Assembly: GCF_031759225.1 (NCBI RefSeq)
Contig: NZ_CP134494.1
Span: forward strand, 3,284,501 to 3,348,500
Source: Mesobacillus jeotgali
GTDB lineage: Bacteria; Bacillota; Bacilli; Bacillales; Cytobacillaceae
Length of the DNA stretch: 64,000 nucleotides
Direction of reading: 5' to 3'
Shown here: positions 7,447 through 15,386 of the stretch, piece by piece
Position numbering within the stretch: position 1 is the first letter of the stretch
Layout of the letters: each line of letters begins with the position of its first letter
Translations under genes and position numbers: made by a program
Notes under the pieces: model-generated
What the model was told of the DNA's origin: nothing
What the model saw: only the letters and a program-made list of their open reading frames with translations
Databases searched by the model: none

Positions 7447-9228
7447 TTACTCCTCTGTCAAAGCTATAAACTCCTCGACATCCTCCACGCACATACGGAC
7501 AGCTTTTTCCCAGAATTCCTTTTTCGTGAGATCGACGTTCAGATGCTTTTGGGCAAGGTCCTCAACTGTCATAGAAGCGGAGTCCTTCAATAGAGCGATA
7601 TATTTCTCTTCGTACCCTTTGCCTTCTTCCTGTGCCAATGCATAAATCCCAAGAGAGAATAAGTATCCAAAGGTATACGGGAAGTTATAGAATGGTACTC
7701 CAGTGATAAAGAAGTGCAGCTTTGAAGCCCAGAATAATGGGTGATATTCATCCAGTGCACCACCATATGCTTCTGTCTGAGCATTTTTCATCAATTCTCC
7801 CAGTCTTTCTGTGGTGACAACTCCCTCTTTCCGTTCTTCATAGAATTTCGTCTCAAAAAGGAACCTCGAATGAATATTCATCAGGAGCGCAACTGACCGC
7901 TGAATTTTATCTTCCAACAGACTGAGTTTTTCTTCTTTTGTTTTCGCGTTCTTGACAGAAGCATCGGAAACAATCATTTCAGCGAAGGTAGACGCAGTTT
8001 CTGCTACATTCATCGCGTAATTACGATTCAACAAATGTAAATCCCTCATCGCATAAGTGTGGAAACCATGTCCAAGCTCATGTGCAAGTGTAGAAACATT
8101 GGATGGAGTGCCTGAGTAGGTCATGAAAATCCGTGATTGGCTGCTCTCCGGGAAGAAGGTGTGGAATCCGCCTGGAGCCTTACCAGGACGATCTTCCGCC
8201 TCAATCCAGTTATTTTCAAACGCCATTCTCGCAAAGTCAGCATTCTCCTTGCCAAATTGTTCAAAGTTGTTAACGATGAAATCTGCACCTTCCTGATAGG
8301 ACATTTTCGATTCGGTACTGCCAATCGGCGCATCTAAATCGTACCAGCTCAGCTTTTCCAGTCCAAGAAGCTTTGCTTTACGGTCAAGGAACTGAACAAA
8401 TGGCTCCTTATTGTCGGAAATGACCTCCCACATCGCTTCAAGTGTTTCCTTTTTCATTCGATTAATGTCAAGCGGCTCTTTCAATACATCTTCCCAGCCG
8501 CGGAGTTTATAGACATTCAAACGAAAGCCTGCAAGATGGTTAAGCGTCTTCGCGAAGGCTTCCTCATTCTCTCCCCATGCTTTTTCCCATTGAGCAAACA
8601 CTTCTTTACGGACTGATCGGTCAGCATTAGAAAGCTTATTGGCTGCCTGGCCTACTGATAGACTTTCCCCGTTATACTTGATTTTCGTGTTGCCTACAAG
8701 AAGGTCGTACATCTGGCCCCAGCCATGATAGCCGTCCACACTCAATGCATTGATGACCGACTCTTCTTTTTCCGATAGCCTTTCCGCTGCCCGCTCGCGA
8801 CGTTCCGTAAGCACAAAACGCAGCTCCTGTAAAAGTCCTTCCTGGACAAGTTCACTCCAGACAGAATCCGAAAAACCAGATAGCTTCTGGTCAAAAATGG
8901 TAAGTGCTGTCTGCAAAGATGCACTTAGCTCTGTGACAGCTGCTTTTAATTGACCAGCCTTCTTATCATTTGTATTTTGAGCATGCAGGCAGCTGACAAA
9001 AGCTCCTGCCTGCCTTACCTTCCTTGCCGCTTTATCAAACATTCCAACGAGGCTCTCCAGCCTGGATCCCTCGCTTTTATGGTCAGCAGGCTGCCAGCTT
9101 TCCACTTCCTTTTTAAATTGTTCAATTTCCGCTCCTGCTGCCTTTAGGTGGGCAGCAAATTCCGGAGAAGCACTTCCTCCTTCAAAAAATACGTCTAAGT
9201 CCCAAACTTCTGAGTATGTATTCGACAT
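7447..9228 (-). CDS. M3 family oligoendopeptidase (PepF type)
   Basis: A 593-aa zinc metallopeptidase that degrades short peptides in the cytosol. The active-site HELGH is at residues 383-387, with the third zinc ligand expected in the glutamate region after AMNVAETAS. No signal peptide is seen. It is a single gene with its own terminator region, next to the lipid genes without obvious functional link. The family includes PepF/YjbG; assignment to a particular orthologue is not attempted. Confidence 0.94.
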   Translation of the reverse strand: MSNTYSEVWDLDVFFEGGSASPEFAAHLKAAGAEIEQFKKEVESWQPADHKSEGSRLESLVGMFDKAARKVRQAGAFVSCLHAQNTNDKKAGQLKAAVTELSASLQTALTIFDQKLSGFSDSVWSELVQEGLLQELRFVLTERRERAAERLSEKEESVINALSVDGYHGWGQMYDLLVGNTKIKYNGESLSVGQAANKLSNADRSVRKEVFAQWEKAWGENEEAFAKTLNHLAGFRLNVYKLRGWEDVLKEPLDINRMKKETLEAMWEVISDNKEPFVQFLDRKAKLLGLEKLSWYDLDAPIGSTESKMSYQEGADFIVNNFEQFGKENADFARMAFENNWIEAEDRPGKAPGGFHTFFPESSQSRIFMTYSGTPSNVSTLAHELGHGFHTYAMRDLHLLNRNYAMNVAETASTFAEMIVSDASVKNAKTKEEKLSLLEDKIQRSVALLMNIHSRFLFETKFYEERKEGVVTTERLGELMKNAQTEAYGGALDEYHPLFWASKLHFFITGVPFYNFPYTFGYLFSLGIYALAQEEGKGYEEKYIALLKDSASMTVEDLAQKHLNVDLTKKEFWEKAVRMCVEDVEEFIALTEE

Positions 9229-9430
9229 TGATTTTCCCCCTTTTTTCTATTATATTATTATAATGTTATTTTTCTAAAATTTCTATCTTTTCGGAAGGTT
9301 TTCCGAGTCTCATATTTTTGGCTTCTATAGTTACGGCCTTGTCCAAGATATATTATGAATCGTAAAGGGGAATTTAAGGGCAGAAGCAAGAATAAAGGCT
9401 TACCCTATTCAGGATAAACCTTCGAAACTT

Positions 9431-9577
9431 CTAACTGTAAAAATACCACCATCCGCCAAAGATCAGGACGATGACCAGCAGGATGATGAACAGCGCAAAC
9501 CATACACCACTTCCGCCGTAATAACCCGGATAACCTCCATAAGGGGCTCCGTATGGTGGATAGTAACCGTAAGGCAT
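9431..9577 (-). CDS. YjcZ-family small sporulation protein
   Basis: A 48-residue protein below usual ORF cut-offs. It opens with a Tyr/Gly/Pro-rich stretch (MPYGYYPPYGAPYGGYPGYY), then has one hydrophobic helix (WFALFIILLVIVLIFGGWW). That is the plan of the YjcZ family, small membrane proteins made during sporulation and found in spores. A GGAGTG SD lies about 8 bases before the ATG at 9577. The 200 bp between it and the M3 peptidase start shows no other gene. Confidence 0.85.
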   Translation of the reverse strand: MPYGYYPPYGAPYGGYPGYYGGSGVWFALFIILLVIVLIFGGWWYFYS

Positions 9578-9752
9578 ACTTTCACACTCCTTTTCTGTAT
9601 CCTATTATTACTTTATGGGGATCTGTCCATTTTGGTTTGGGCTTTTAGCGAACCTTTTCAAAAATTTTAAATAAAACTCGTTATACATGCACAGTTTTTC
9701 CTAACTTTTGATGTAGGATGAACTTAACAATCATATTGCAAGGAGTTTTTAT

Positions 9753-10424
9753 ATGGCTACGATTCTGTTAGTAGATGATGAAACGCGTATGCTTGATTTG
9801 CTTGCGCTGTATTTAACCCCATTAGGATATAAATGCATCAAAAAGACTTCCGGTACTGAAGCCATCAGCTTTCTCGAGGACCACAATGCCGATCTCGTCT
9901 TGCTTGATGTCATGATGCCTGAGATGGATGGCTGGGAGACATGCAATGAAATTCGCAGACACTGGGATATTCCCGTCATCATGCTTACTGCCAGGAGTGA
10001 GAAGCCTGACATTGTGCGAGGCTTAAAAATCGGCGCTGATGACTATATCACCAAGCCGTTTGATGAAGGAGAATTGGTTGCAAGGATTGAGGCCGTACTG
10101 AGGAGACAAACTAGCAAAAGCCCCCTTCTCTCTTTCAATGGTTTGAAACTGAACTTAGATTCCTATGATGTTCAGTTCAATGGAGCTTTAATTCCTCTTA
10201 CCCCAAAGGAATTTGCCCTGCTCAGCCTTTTCCTGCAAAACGTCAATAAGGTCTTCACGAGAGAACATTTAATCACCACTATATGGGGCTATGGTGTCGA
10301 TACCGAAGACCGTACGATAGATTCACATGTACGGAATCTTAGGGATAAACTTCGCAAAGCTGGTTTTGCCGTGGACGATTACCTGTCTACTGTTTGGGGT
10401 GTAGGCTATAAATGGATTGATTAA
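9753..10424 (+). CDS. OmpR/PhoB-family response regulator, orphan
   Basis: A 223-aa two-domain regulator. The receiver domain has the acidic pair D8-D9, phosphoacceptor D52 in LLDVMMP, T79 and K101. A winged-helix DNA-binding domain fills residues ~125-223 and ends in the typical VRNLRDKLRKAG...WGVGYKW pattern. No histidine kinase lies beside it; the neighbours are a YjcZ-type gene and a globin. Its kinase must be elsewhere or it may act alone. An SD AAGGAG precedes the ATG. Confidence 0.93.
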   Translation: MATILLVDDETRMLDLLALYLTPLGYKCIKKTSGTEAISFLEDHNADLVLLDVMMPEMDGWETCNEIRRHWDIPVIMLTARSEKPDIVRGLKIGADDYITKPFDEGELVARIEAVLRRQTSKSPLLSFNGLKLNLDSYDVQFNGALIPLTPKEFALLSLFLQNVNKVFTREHLITTIWGYGVDTEDRTIDSHVRNLRDKLRKAGFAVDDYLSTVWGVGYKWID

Positions 10425-10515
10425 GTTTGTTTTTCTGGCTATTGGGTTTCGTTCATAATCTTTTGGTTAAAGAGAGATAATAGGGACGTTAACTTATAGA
10501 CAGGAGGATTATCAG

Positions 10516-10872
10516 ATGGATACTTTATATGATCGTCTGGGCGGACAGGATGCCATTTCAAAAGTTGTGGATGTGTTTTACGAAAAGGTACTGGCTGATG
10601 AAACAGTCAACAAGTTTTTCGAGGAAACGGACATGGAAAAACAGCGCCGCCACCAATCTTTGTTTATCAGCTGGGCGTTAGGGGGACCTAACCAATATTC
10701 AGGAAGAAGCATGGAACTCGCCCATAAAGGGATGAACCTGAATGACGAGCACTTTGGGGCAATCGCTAACCACCTGGCTGCCAGCCTCAGGGAATTTGAT
10801 GTCCCGGAACAAGACATCAATGAAGTTCTCGAAAAGTTGACAACAATGAAAAACGATATACTTTATAAGTGA
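10516..10872 (+). CDS. Group 1 truncated haemoglobin
   Basis: A 118-aa haem protein of the Bac_globin family with the group 1 pattern: LYDRLGG at the start, Phe-Tyr at 21-22 (B10 Tyr), GGP at 56-58 and proximal His70 in ELAHKGM. Members bind oxygen or detoxify nitric oxide. It lies 90 bp after the response regulator, on the same strand, with its own SD (CAGGAGGATTATC) and a terminator. Co-regulation by the orphan regulator is possible but not shown. Confidence 0.92.
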   Translation: MDTLYDRLGGQDAISKVVDVFYEKVLADETVNKFFEETDMEKQRRHQSLFISWALGGPNQYSGRSMELAHKGMNLNDEHFGAIANHLAASLREFDVPEQDINEVLEKLTTMKNDILYK

Positions 10873-10880
10873 TCACGAAG

Positions 10881-10912
10881 AAAGGAGAAGGGAATCCCCC
10901 TCTCCTTTTTTT
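10881..10912 (+). terminator. Terminator of the globin gene
   Basis: AAGGAGAAGGG / CCCCCTCTCCTT imperfect stem followed by seven T, directly after the globin stop and meeting the convergent DUF1641 gene. Confidence 0.85.
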
Positions 10913-11480
10913 ATTTATTCAATTGTTTAGGCAGGTTTTGCAGGAATGAGATCATCAATGTCATGCCTTCTCTTGTTTCTCTCTGCGTAACAGCCTTCAT
11001 CAGCTGAATGGATGACAGCGGTTCTTTATTCTTTGTTTGTTCTTGAGCATTGTTGAATGCAGTAAGCATTCCTTCAACCAGGTCAATGGCACCCAGCTGG
11101 ACGAATGAATCAGCAAGTTCTACACCCTTGATTGCCTTTTCGGCCATATCTGTCACCATCGGGCCAGTCATCGCCCCCTTCATGGCAGCTGCCATATCCG
11201 CAAGCTGCATCAAGGATTTCAAAACTCCTGTTTCTTCCATCCGTTTTACTTCCATCAAAGTACGCTCGAGGTTCTCCGCCACCTCAGGTAGTGTCTTTAA
11301 TAAGGAAAGTGTTTCAGGCTGAAGCAAATCATCGGCCATTTCGACCAATTTGACGCCAGTTTCGGCAATCGTGGAGACCATTTCGCCGGTTACGGCATTC
11401 ATGGCTGCATCTGTGAAGCTGACGAGTTTATGTTGAGCATTTTGTTGAGCCTGAGGTGTTTCTGTAGCCATCTCAACCAC
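10911..11480 (-). CDS. DUF1641 domain-containing protein
   Basis: A 189-residue, Ala/Met-rich helical protein of the DUF1641 (YrhD-type) family. Members are found beside formate dehydrogenase or sulfide:quinone oxidoreductase genes, and here it follows the oxidoreductase by only five bases. Its biochemical role is unknown; a membrane-associated partner of the flavoprotein is a reasonable inference. No signal peptide or clear transmembrane helix is visible. Confidence 0.85.
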   Translation of the reverse strand: MVEMATETPQAQQNAQHKLVSFTDAAMNAVTGEMVSTIAETGVKLVEMADDLLQPETLSLLKTLPEVAENLERTLMEVKRMEETGVLKSLMQLADMAAAMKGAMTGPMVTDMAEKAIKGVELADSFVQLGAIDLVEGMLTAFNNAQEQTKNKEPLSSIQLMKAVTQRETREGMTLMISFLQNLPKQLNK

Positions 11481-11485
11481 CCCTT

Positions 11486-12622
11486 CTATAAAATCCCTTT
11501 GGCATTTAACCAGTAAAGCTCATTGTATACTGCTTTGAACCAGTGCAGCAGGTCAGAAGTTTCTGCTGGCTGCGGCGGGTTATTGTAATCGAATGTAATC
11601 ATGCTGGCATCTTCAAGGCTGTTTTCAAGGAAGCAAGCTACCTTGCCGTTGTACACTGCAGTCTCTGGCCGGCCAGTCAATCTGCTAATGATGTTGGCAA
11701 CAAGCGATTCAGACTGATAGTGCGCAGTTGAACCAGCTTTGCTGATTGGAAGGTTCGTAGCATCACCGATAACATAAACATCGTCCTGGCCAATCATTTT
11801 CAATGTTGTACGATGTGTCGGAATGAAGCCGGACTCATCTCCGATACCTGAATCAATCACTGCTTTAGCGCCAGTATGTGCCGGGATCGTAATAAGCATG
11901 TCATATTCGTGTTCTGAACCGTCCATCGTGATCGCAACCTTGCGTTTTGGATCGACTTCTTCAAGGTTGAAGAATGTTTCATATTTTATGTCGCGCTTCT
12001 CAAACTGCGGAAGAGCCCATTCTGCAACTGGAACCAATGAATGGATACGGCCGATCGGATAAGCGTATTTGATTTCGATATCCTTGCGTCGGCCATTCTT
12101 GCGGTAATAGTCATCCAGCATCAATGCCAGCTCAAGCGGAGCAGCAGGACATTTGTGCGGAACATCAATGGTGATCAGGATTCTTCCTTTTTCCATCGCC
12201 GCAAGATCTTTCCGCAGACGTTCAGCACCATCAAGTGTATAGAAGTTATGCGCTCCCTCTTTTAAGCCAGGTACGCTATCGAAATCAGGATGCGATCCGG
12301 TTGCGATGACAAGATAGTCATACTGATACTGCTTCTTTCCTTTGACTGTCTTCTTCTCGACGTCGATTTTTTCAACGTCATCATATACAAGGTTCACATG
12401 TCGATGAACAAGTGTCTCCTGTTTTCTGATGAAGTGCTCGGATGGCTTTTCATTGAAAGCGATGAATAAGTATCCTGGCTGGTAGATATGCTTTTCTGTA
12501 TTGGAAATCAAAGTCACTTCGACTTCACGCTTTTTTATCTCTTCTCCAAGCTGGCGGGCTAATCTGTTTGCGACCATCGTACCCGCGCTGCCGGCCCCAA
12601 GAACAACAATTTTCTTTGTCAT
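11486..12622 (-). CDS. FAD-dependent sulfide:quinone oxidoreductase-like protein
   Basis: The N-terminal Rossmann motif GAGSAGT binds FAD; a second conserved strand ends in YVIGDAT, the typical FAD-contact motif. Two cysteines at about residues 158 (KCPAAP) and 330 (VACFLE) match the redox-active pair of sulfide:quinone oxidoreductases, which oxidise sulfide to (per)sulfide and reduce quinone at the membrane. ATG 12622 is chosen because GAGGTGG precedes it by 5 nt; a GTG nine bases earlier overlaps that SD. Genes for TusA and DsrE lie upstream, supporting a role in sulfur handling. Confidence 0.88.
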   Translation of the reverse strand: MTKKIVVLGAGSAGTMVANRLARQLGEEIKKREVEVTLISNTEKHIYQPGYLFIAFNEKPSEHFIRKQETLVHRHVNLVYDDVEKIDVEKKTVKGKKQYQYDYLVIATGSHPDFDSVPGLKEGAHNFYTLDGAERLRKDLAAMEKGRILITIDVPHKCPAAPLELALMLDDYYRKNGRRKDIEIKYAYPIGRIHSLVPVAEWALPQFEKRDIKYETFFNLEEVDPKRKVAITMDGSEHEYDMLITIPAHTGAKAVIDSGIGDESGFIPTHRTTLKMIGQDDVYVIGDATNLPISKAGSTAHYQSESLVANIISRLTGRPETAVYNGKVACFLENSLEDASMITFDYNNPPQPAETSDLLHWFKAVYNELYWLNAKGIL

Positions 12623-12682
12623 TTGGTCCACCTCTTTATTGGTTTCTTTGATGAAGGCTGTTACTGAACAAACAGCACTTAT

Positions 12683-12922
12683 TTACTTTACCTTTTTGAC
12701 TGCGATCTTGAATTCATCGCCTTCATTCTCGAGGTAGGCAATTTCGTGGCCCATTTTATTGACCCATTCAGGTATATCAACTGCTGAACCTTTATCAGTG
12801 GAAAGTACTTCTACCACATCTCCAACTTGTGCTGTTTTAATTCCTTTTACCAATTCCATTAGTGGTCCCGGGCAATAAGCTCCTCTTGCATCGATTGATT
12901 TAGTTACTTGTACTTCACTCAT
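12683..12922 (-). CDS. TusA-family sulfurtransferase
   Basis: A 79-aa protein of the SirA/TusA fold. The persulfide-carrying cysteine sits in the family motif CPGPLMEL near residue 18. TusA-type proteins pass sulfane sulfur between partners. Its place between the DsrE-like and the SQR-like genes makes it the likely sulfur carrier of this cluster rather than part of tRNA thiolation. SD GGAGG lies before the start. Confidence 0.92.
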   Translation of the reverse strand: MSEVQVTKSIDARGAYCPGPLMELVKGIKTAQVGDVVEVLSTDKGSAVDIPEWVNKMGHEIAYLENEGDEFKIAVKKVK

Positions 12923-13042
12923 GATTTTTTCCTCCTGTATAGTTAAGTTTTATGTTAGAATAAGAAAAGATTTTTTAATTTTGCATGAAGGGGAAATGGT
13001 TGAAAGGCCTGCACGCCACATCAGTTTTTCCCTTTATGCATC

Positions 13043-13444
13043 TTACATCGTAATAACTGTTGCTCCTTGAGTCATTCCTAGGAATTTAGTAACCCCGATC
13101 ACTCCATCGAACACATCGATCATGTCTTCTTCTTGCCAGTCCATGATGTCCATCGCAAGTGCGCAGCCGTAAATATTAAGTTCTCCCATGTCTTTTCCTT
13201 CCTGTAAAAGTGAATCAAATAATGGGATTTTCTTAGCCAGCATTTCCTTGCCAATCGTTCCAGTGATGAAATCAGTGCTTTCAAAGCTGTCTTTGCGGAA
13301 AGATTTCAGTGCATTCATTGTGACGAAGACATTCACAGTCATGCCTGACATTGATGCCACCGATCCTACCAATGCACCAGCGTGTAACTTTTCAAGATCC
13401 TCAGATAATAAAATAACGGCTAAAGATGGAGCTTGTTGTTCCAT
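13043..13444 (-). CDS. DsrE/DsrF/DrsH-like protein
   Basis: A 133-aa protein of the DsrE-like fold, with a central conserved Cys in LNIYGCALAMDIM and a C-terminal GVTKFLGMTQGATVITM segment. Relatives bind or transfer persulfide. It is the first gene of the leftward persulfide cluster; the promoter should lie within 13445-13713, the divergent region shared with sigK. Confidence 0.88.
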   Translation of the reverse strand: MEQQAPSLAVILLSEDLEKLHAGALVGSVASMSGMTVNVFVTMNALKSFRKDSFESTDFITGTIGKEMLAKKIPLFDSLLQEGKDMGELNIYGCALAMDIMDWQEEDMIDVFDGVIGVTKFLGMTQGATVITM

Positions 13445-13713
13445 AATTTATTTCCTCCTAATGAAATCGAATGATTTACCTTACACCTGAATTATACCCA
13501 TACCCCCATATCTATGTCTGTTTCTTTTATGTGAACGTTCTTGGTCCAAAAAGTGACAAAACAAGGTGTTCATAGAATTAACTCTTGATTCTTCAGAACT
13601 ACACGCTTCCTTAAATTCCCAATATAAAATATTTATAAGGACAGACACAATCGTCCCCCTTCAGACATAGGAATTTATTATAGGCGAAAGCCTAAAAAAG
13701 CGGGGGTGGAAAC

Positions 13714-14436
13714 ATGTCGGGCATACTTACAGCACTCGGGTACTTAGTTAAAGAAGTGATCCTTCTTGTTTCGTATGTAAAAAACAATGCATTTCCTCAA
13801 CCGTTATCTGCAGCTGATGAGCGAAAATACTTAAGGTTGATGGCCAATGGCGACCCACATGCAAGAAACATGCTGATTGAGCACAACCTGAGACTTGTCG
13901 CACATATTGTGAAAAAATTCGAAAACACCGGCGAGGATTCAGAGGATTTGATTTCTATTGGAACAATCGGCCTCATCAAGGCTATCGAGAGCTATTCGGA
14001 AGGCAAAGGCACCAAACTGGCAACCTATGCTGCCAGATGTATTGAAAATGAAATCCTCATGCATTTGAGAGCATTAAAGAAAACCAAGAAGGATGTATCC
14101 TTGCACGATCCAATCGGCCAGGACAAAGAAGGAAACGAGATTTCACTGATCGATGTCCTGAAGTCCGAATCAGAAGATGTCATTGATACCATCCAACTCA
14201 ATATGGAGCTTGAAAAAGTGAAAGAATATATCGATGTCCTCGATGAACGAGAAAAAGAGGTTATCGTTGGCCGCTTTGGCCTTGATTTGAAAAAGGAAAA
14301 AACGCAGCGTGAGATTGCCAAAGAACTCGGCATCTCAAGAAGTTATGTATCCAGGATCGAGAAACGGGCATTGATGAAGATGTTTCATGAATTTTATCGC
14401 GCAGAGAAGGAAAAGAAGAAGAATAAGGGGCAATAA
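13714..14436 (+). CDS. sigK: Sporulation sigma factor SigK (uninterrupted)
   Basis: Mother-cell late sigma factor, made as pro-SigK. The first ~20 residues are a hydrophobic pro-peptide ([20 protein letters not shown]) and mature SigK begins at [12 protein letters not shown], where SpoIVFB cuts in B. subtilis. Regions 2 ([29 protein letters not shown]) and 4 ([21 protein letters not shown]) are complete. The 240-aa gene is continuous: there is no skin-like prophage at the site where B. subtilis sigK is split, and no spoIVCA recombinase nearby. Confidence 0.97.
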   Translation: MSGILTALGYLVKEVILLVSYVKNNAFPQPLSAADERKYLRLMANGDPHARNMLIEHNLRLVAHIVKKFENTGEDSEDLISIGTIGLIKAIESYSEGKGTKLATYAARCIENEILMHLRALKKTKKDVSLHDPIGQDKEGNEISLIDVLKSESEDVIDTIQLNMELEKVKEYIDVLDEREKEVIVGRFGLDLKKEKTQREIAKELGISRSYVSRIEKRALMKMFHEFYRAEKEKKKNKGQ

Positions 14437-14443
14437 AATGCAG

Positions 14444-14476
14444 AAACCCGGGCTTGACGCTCCGGGTTTCTTTTTT
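14444..14476 (+). terminator. Terminator of sigK
   Basis: AAACCCGG-N10-CCGGGTTT followed by C and six T, eight bases after the sigK stop. Confidence 0.92.
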
Positions 14477-14496
14477 CGGTATCAAATTGTCCAGCG

Positions 14497-14534
14497 AAAA
14501 AAAGAAAGGCATCAACCTGATTGATTGATACCTT
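14497..14534 (-). terminator. Leftward terminator after a 25-codon ORF
   Basis: On the minus strand AAGGTATCAA / TTGATGCCTT pair around a 9-base loop and are followed by TCTTTTTTT. It faces the sigK terminator and ends whatever is transcribed leftward from the small-ORF region. Confidence 0.8.
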
Positions 14535-14542
14535 CAAAAACA

Positions 14543-14620
14543 CTATTCTACGCTCACTTCAGCCGCCACTACCAGACCGACAGCGCCACAGATTACCAAT
14601 CCCATGACAATCAAGAACAT
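14543..14620 (-). CDS. Small hydrophobic protein (25 aa), unknown
   Basis: ATG at 14620 is preceded six bases away by AAGGGGTGA. The 25-residue product is one membrane-spanning segment (MFLIVMGLVICGAVGLVVAA) with a short acidic tail. A good terminator starts nine bases after its stop. I do not recognise a family. A dedicated SD and terminator argue that it is translated; its length alone would be chance. Confidence 0.55.
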   Translation of the reverse strand: MFLIVMGLVICGAVGLVVAAEVSVE

Positions 14621-14709
14621 GCCTATCACCCCTTTTAGCATTCACCCTTACTTACACCAAATTTATCATATAATAACGGTGCTAAAAGGAAGAGGTTGTG
14701 AACATTTTG

Positions 14710-14769
14710 TTAACGATGGGATTTCTTTTTCTTGAAAATCAGCGTTAAAAGCAAGACATGCAGTGACAT
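14710..14769 (-). CDS. Possible 19-aa YrzI-like peptide
   Basis: Starts at 14769 after GGGAGG (about 9 nt). The peptide is MSLHVLLLTLIFKKKKSHR, a hydrophobic N-terminus followed by a basic run. That resembles the first 15 residues of the YrzI protein encoded just upstream (MTLNILFFTITINKRQ). It may be a short paralogue or a decayed copy. An ATG four bases upstream opens a different frame. Confidence 0.35.
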   Translation of the reverse strand: MSLHVLLLTLIFKKKKSHR

Positions 14770-14793
14770 ACATTTTACCTCCCGACTCCGTCG

Positions 14794-14853
14794 TTAGGTG
14801 GTGTCCTTCTCCACCCATAAGCTAGCCAGTCTTCTTTGAATTAAATAAATCAT
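14794..14853 (-). CDS. Possible 19-aa peptide ORF
   Basis: ATG 14853 has AAAGGTGG seven bases upstream and the frame stops after 19 codons. The peptide (MIYLIQRRLASLWVEKDTT) is amphipathic. No family is recognised. It lies between yrzI and the 19-aa YrzI-like ORF, so it may belong to the same leftward transcript. Confidence 0.3.
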   Translation of the reverse strand: MIYLIQRRLASLWVEKDTT

Positions 14854-14891
14854 CTTCTTTCCACCTTTCTTAAGTTAATTATTCAAATGAA

Positions 14892-15029
14892 TTAAAACAG
14901 GCGCAGCATTGTTTGACGAGTTTTATTGTCTTCAACCATTTTTTCAACCATTTCATTATGGCGAATTTCTTCTAAAGACATTTGGCGTTTGTTAATCGTT
15001 ATTGTAAAAAACAAGATATTTAAGGTCAT
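14892..15029 (-). CDS. yrzI: YrzI family small protein
   Basis: A 45-residue protein with the family pattern: hydrophobic start (MTLNILFFTITINKRQ) followed by a charged helix (MSLEEIRHNEMVEKMV). AAGGAGGTGA, an unusually strong SD, precedes ATG 15029. YrzI proteins are small, Bacillus-specific and thought to be sporulation related, but function is unknown. In B. subtilis yrzI also lies near yrhC and yrhD. Two terminator-like hairpins stand immediately upstream, so expression probably depends on readthrough. Confidence 0.85.
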   Translation of the reverse strand: MTLNILFFTITINKRQMSLEEIRHNEMVEKMVEDNKTRQTMLRLF

Positions 15030-15061
15030 GATGAGTTCACCTCCTTTTTAATTTCCACCCC

Positions 15062-15091
15062 AAAAAGCCGCAAGGATTCCTCCCCTGCGGC
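15062..15091 (-). terminator. Terminator-like hairpin just upstream of yrzI
   Basis: Minus strand GCCGCA...TGCGGC with further paired bases inside (GGGGA/TCCT), then five T. It ends about 33 nt before the yrzI start, leaving almost no room for a promoter. Confidence 0.75.
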
Positions 15092-15102
15092 AAAACGGGC
15101 AC

Positions 15103-15135
15103 AAAAAAGCCACAGGGCACGATTCTCCCTGCGGC
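15103..15135 (-). terminator. Second terminator-like hairpin upstream of yrzI
   Basis: Minus strand GCCGCAGGG / CCCTGTGGC (one G-U pair) followed by six T. It lies 11 bp before the other hairpin and shares the GCCGCAGGG arm, so the two look duplicated. Confidence 0.75.
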
Positions 15136-15163
15136 CATGGATGTATAAGTGTCAAAAAACAGC

Positions 15164-15244
15164 TTAAATAATCCAGTCCGATCCGGTCGAATGTGTATTG
15201 CGATATGAAGTTTGTGCGTTATTCCAGTATCCATTCATGATCAT
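15164..15244 (-). CDS. Possible 26-aa small protein
   Basis: ATG 15244 follows AAAGGAGG with about 8 nt spacing. The 26-residue product is polar, rich in Asn, Ser, Thr and Tyr (core NGYWNNAQTSYRNTHS), and unlike the YrzI family. It precedes the two tandem hairpins, so it could be the gene they terminate or a leader peptide for yrzI. The rest of 15245-15360 shows nothing else. Confidence 0.4.
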   Translation of the reverse strand: MIMNGYWNNAQTSYRNTHSTGSDWII

Positions 15245-15360
15245 TTCACTCGACCTCCTTTTGAATTATTTAACCACAATGGTAAGTATATCCACTTGAT
15301 GTTGGTTTGTAAACCTTTTTTGGTCGTTTTTTCCAAAAAAAGATTCGTCAAATTCCAACA

Positions 15361-15386
15361 AAAAAAAACGCCCCGGAAGGACGTTT
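15361..15386 (-). terminator. Terminator overlapping the yrhC stop
   Basis: Minus strand AAACG-CC / GG-CGTTT with a small bulge, then eight T. Confidence 0.7.

Noticed and set aside
11050..11353. Rightward ORFs opposite the DUF1641 gene
   Set aside because: Antisense shadows of a well-supported gene, no SD and no family resemblance.
13660..13680. Sigma-E or sigma-K promoter for sigK
   Set aside because: CATAGGAA near 13665 misses the conserved T of CATAnnnT and no matching -35 was found, so it was not listed as a feature.
15037..15234. A 65-codon leftward ORF upstream of yrzI
   Set aside because: It spans both tandem hairpins and the 26-codon ORF in another frame and has no good SD.
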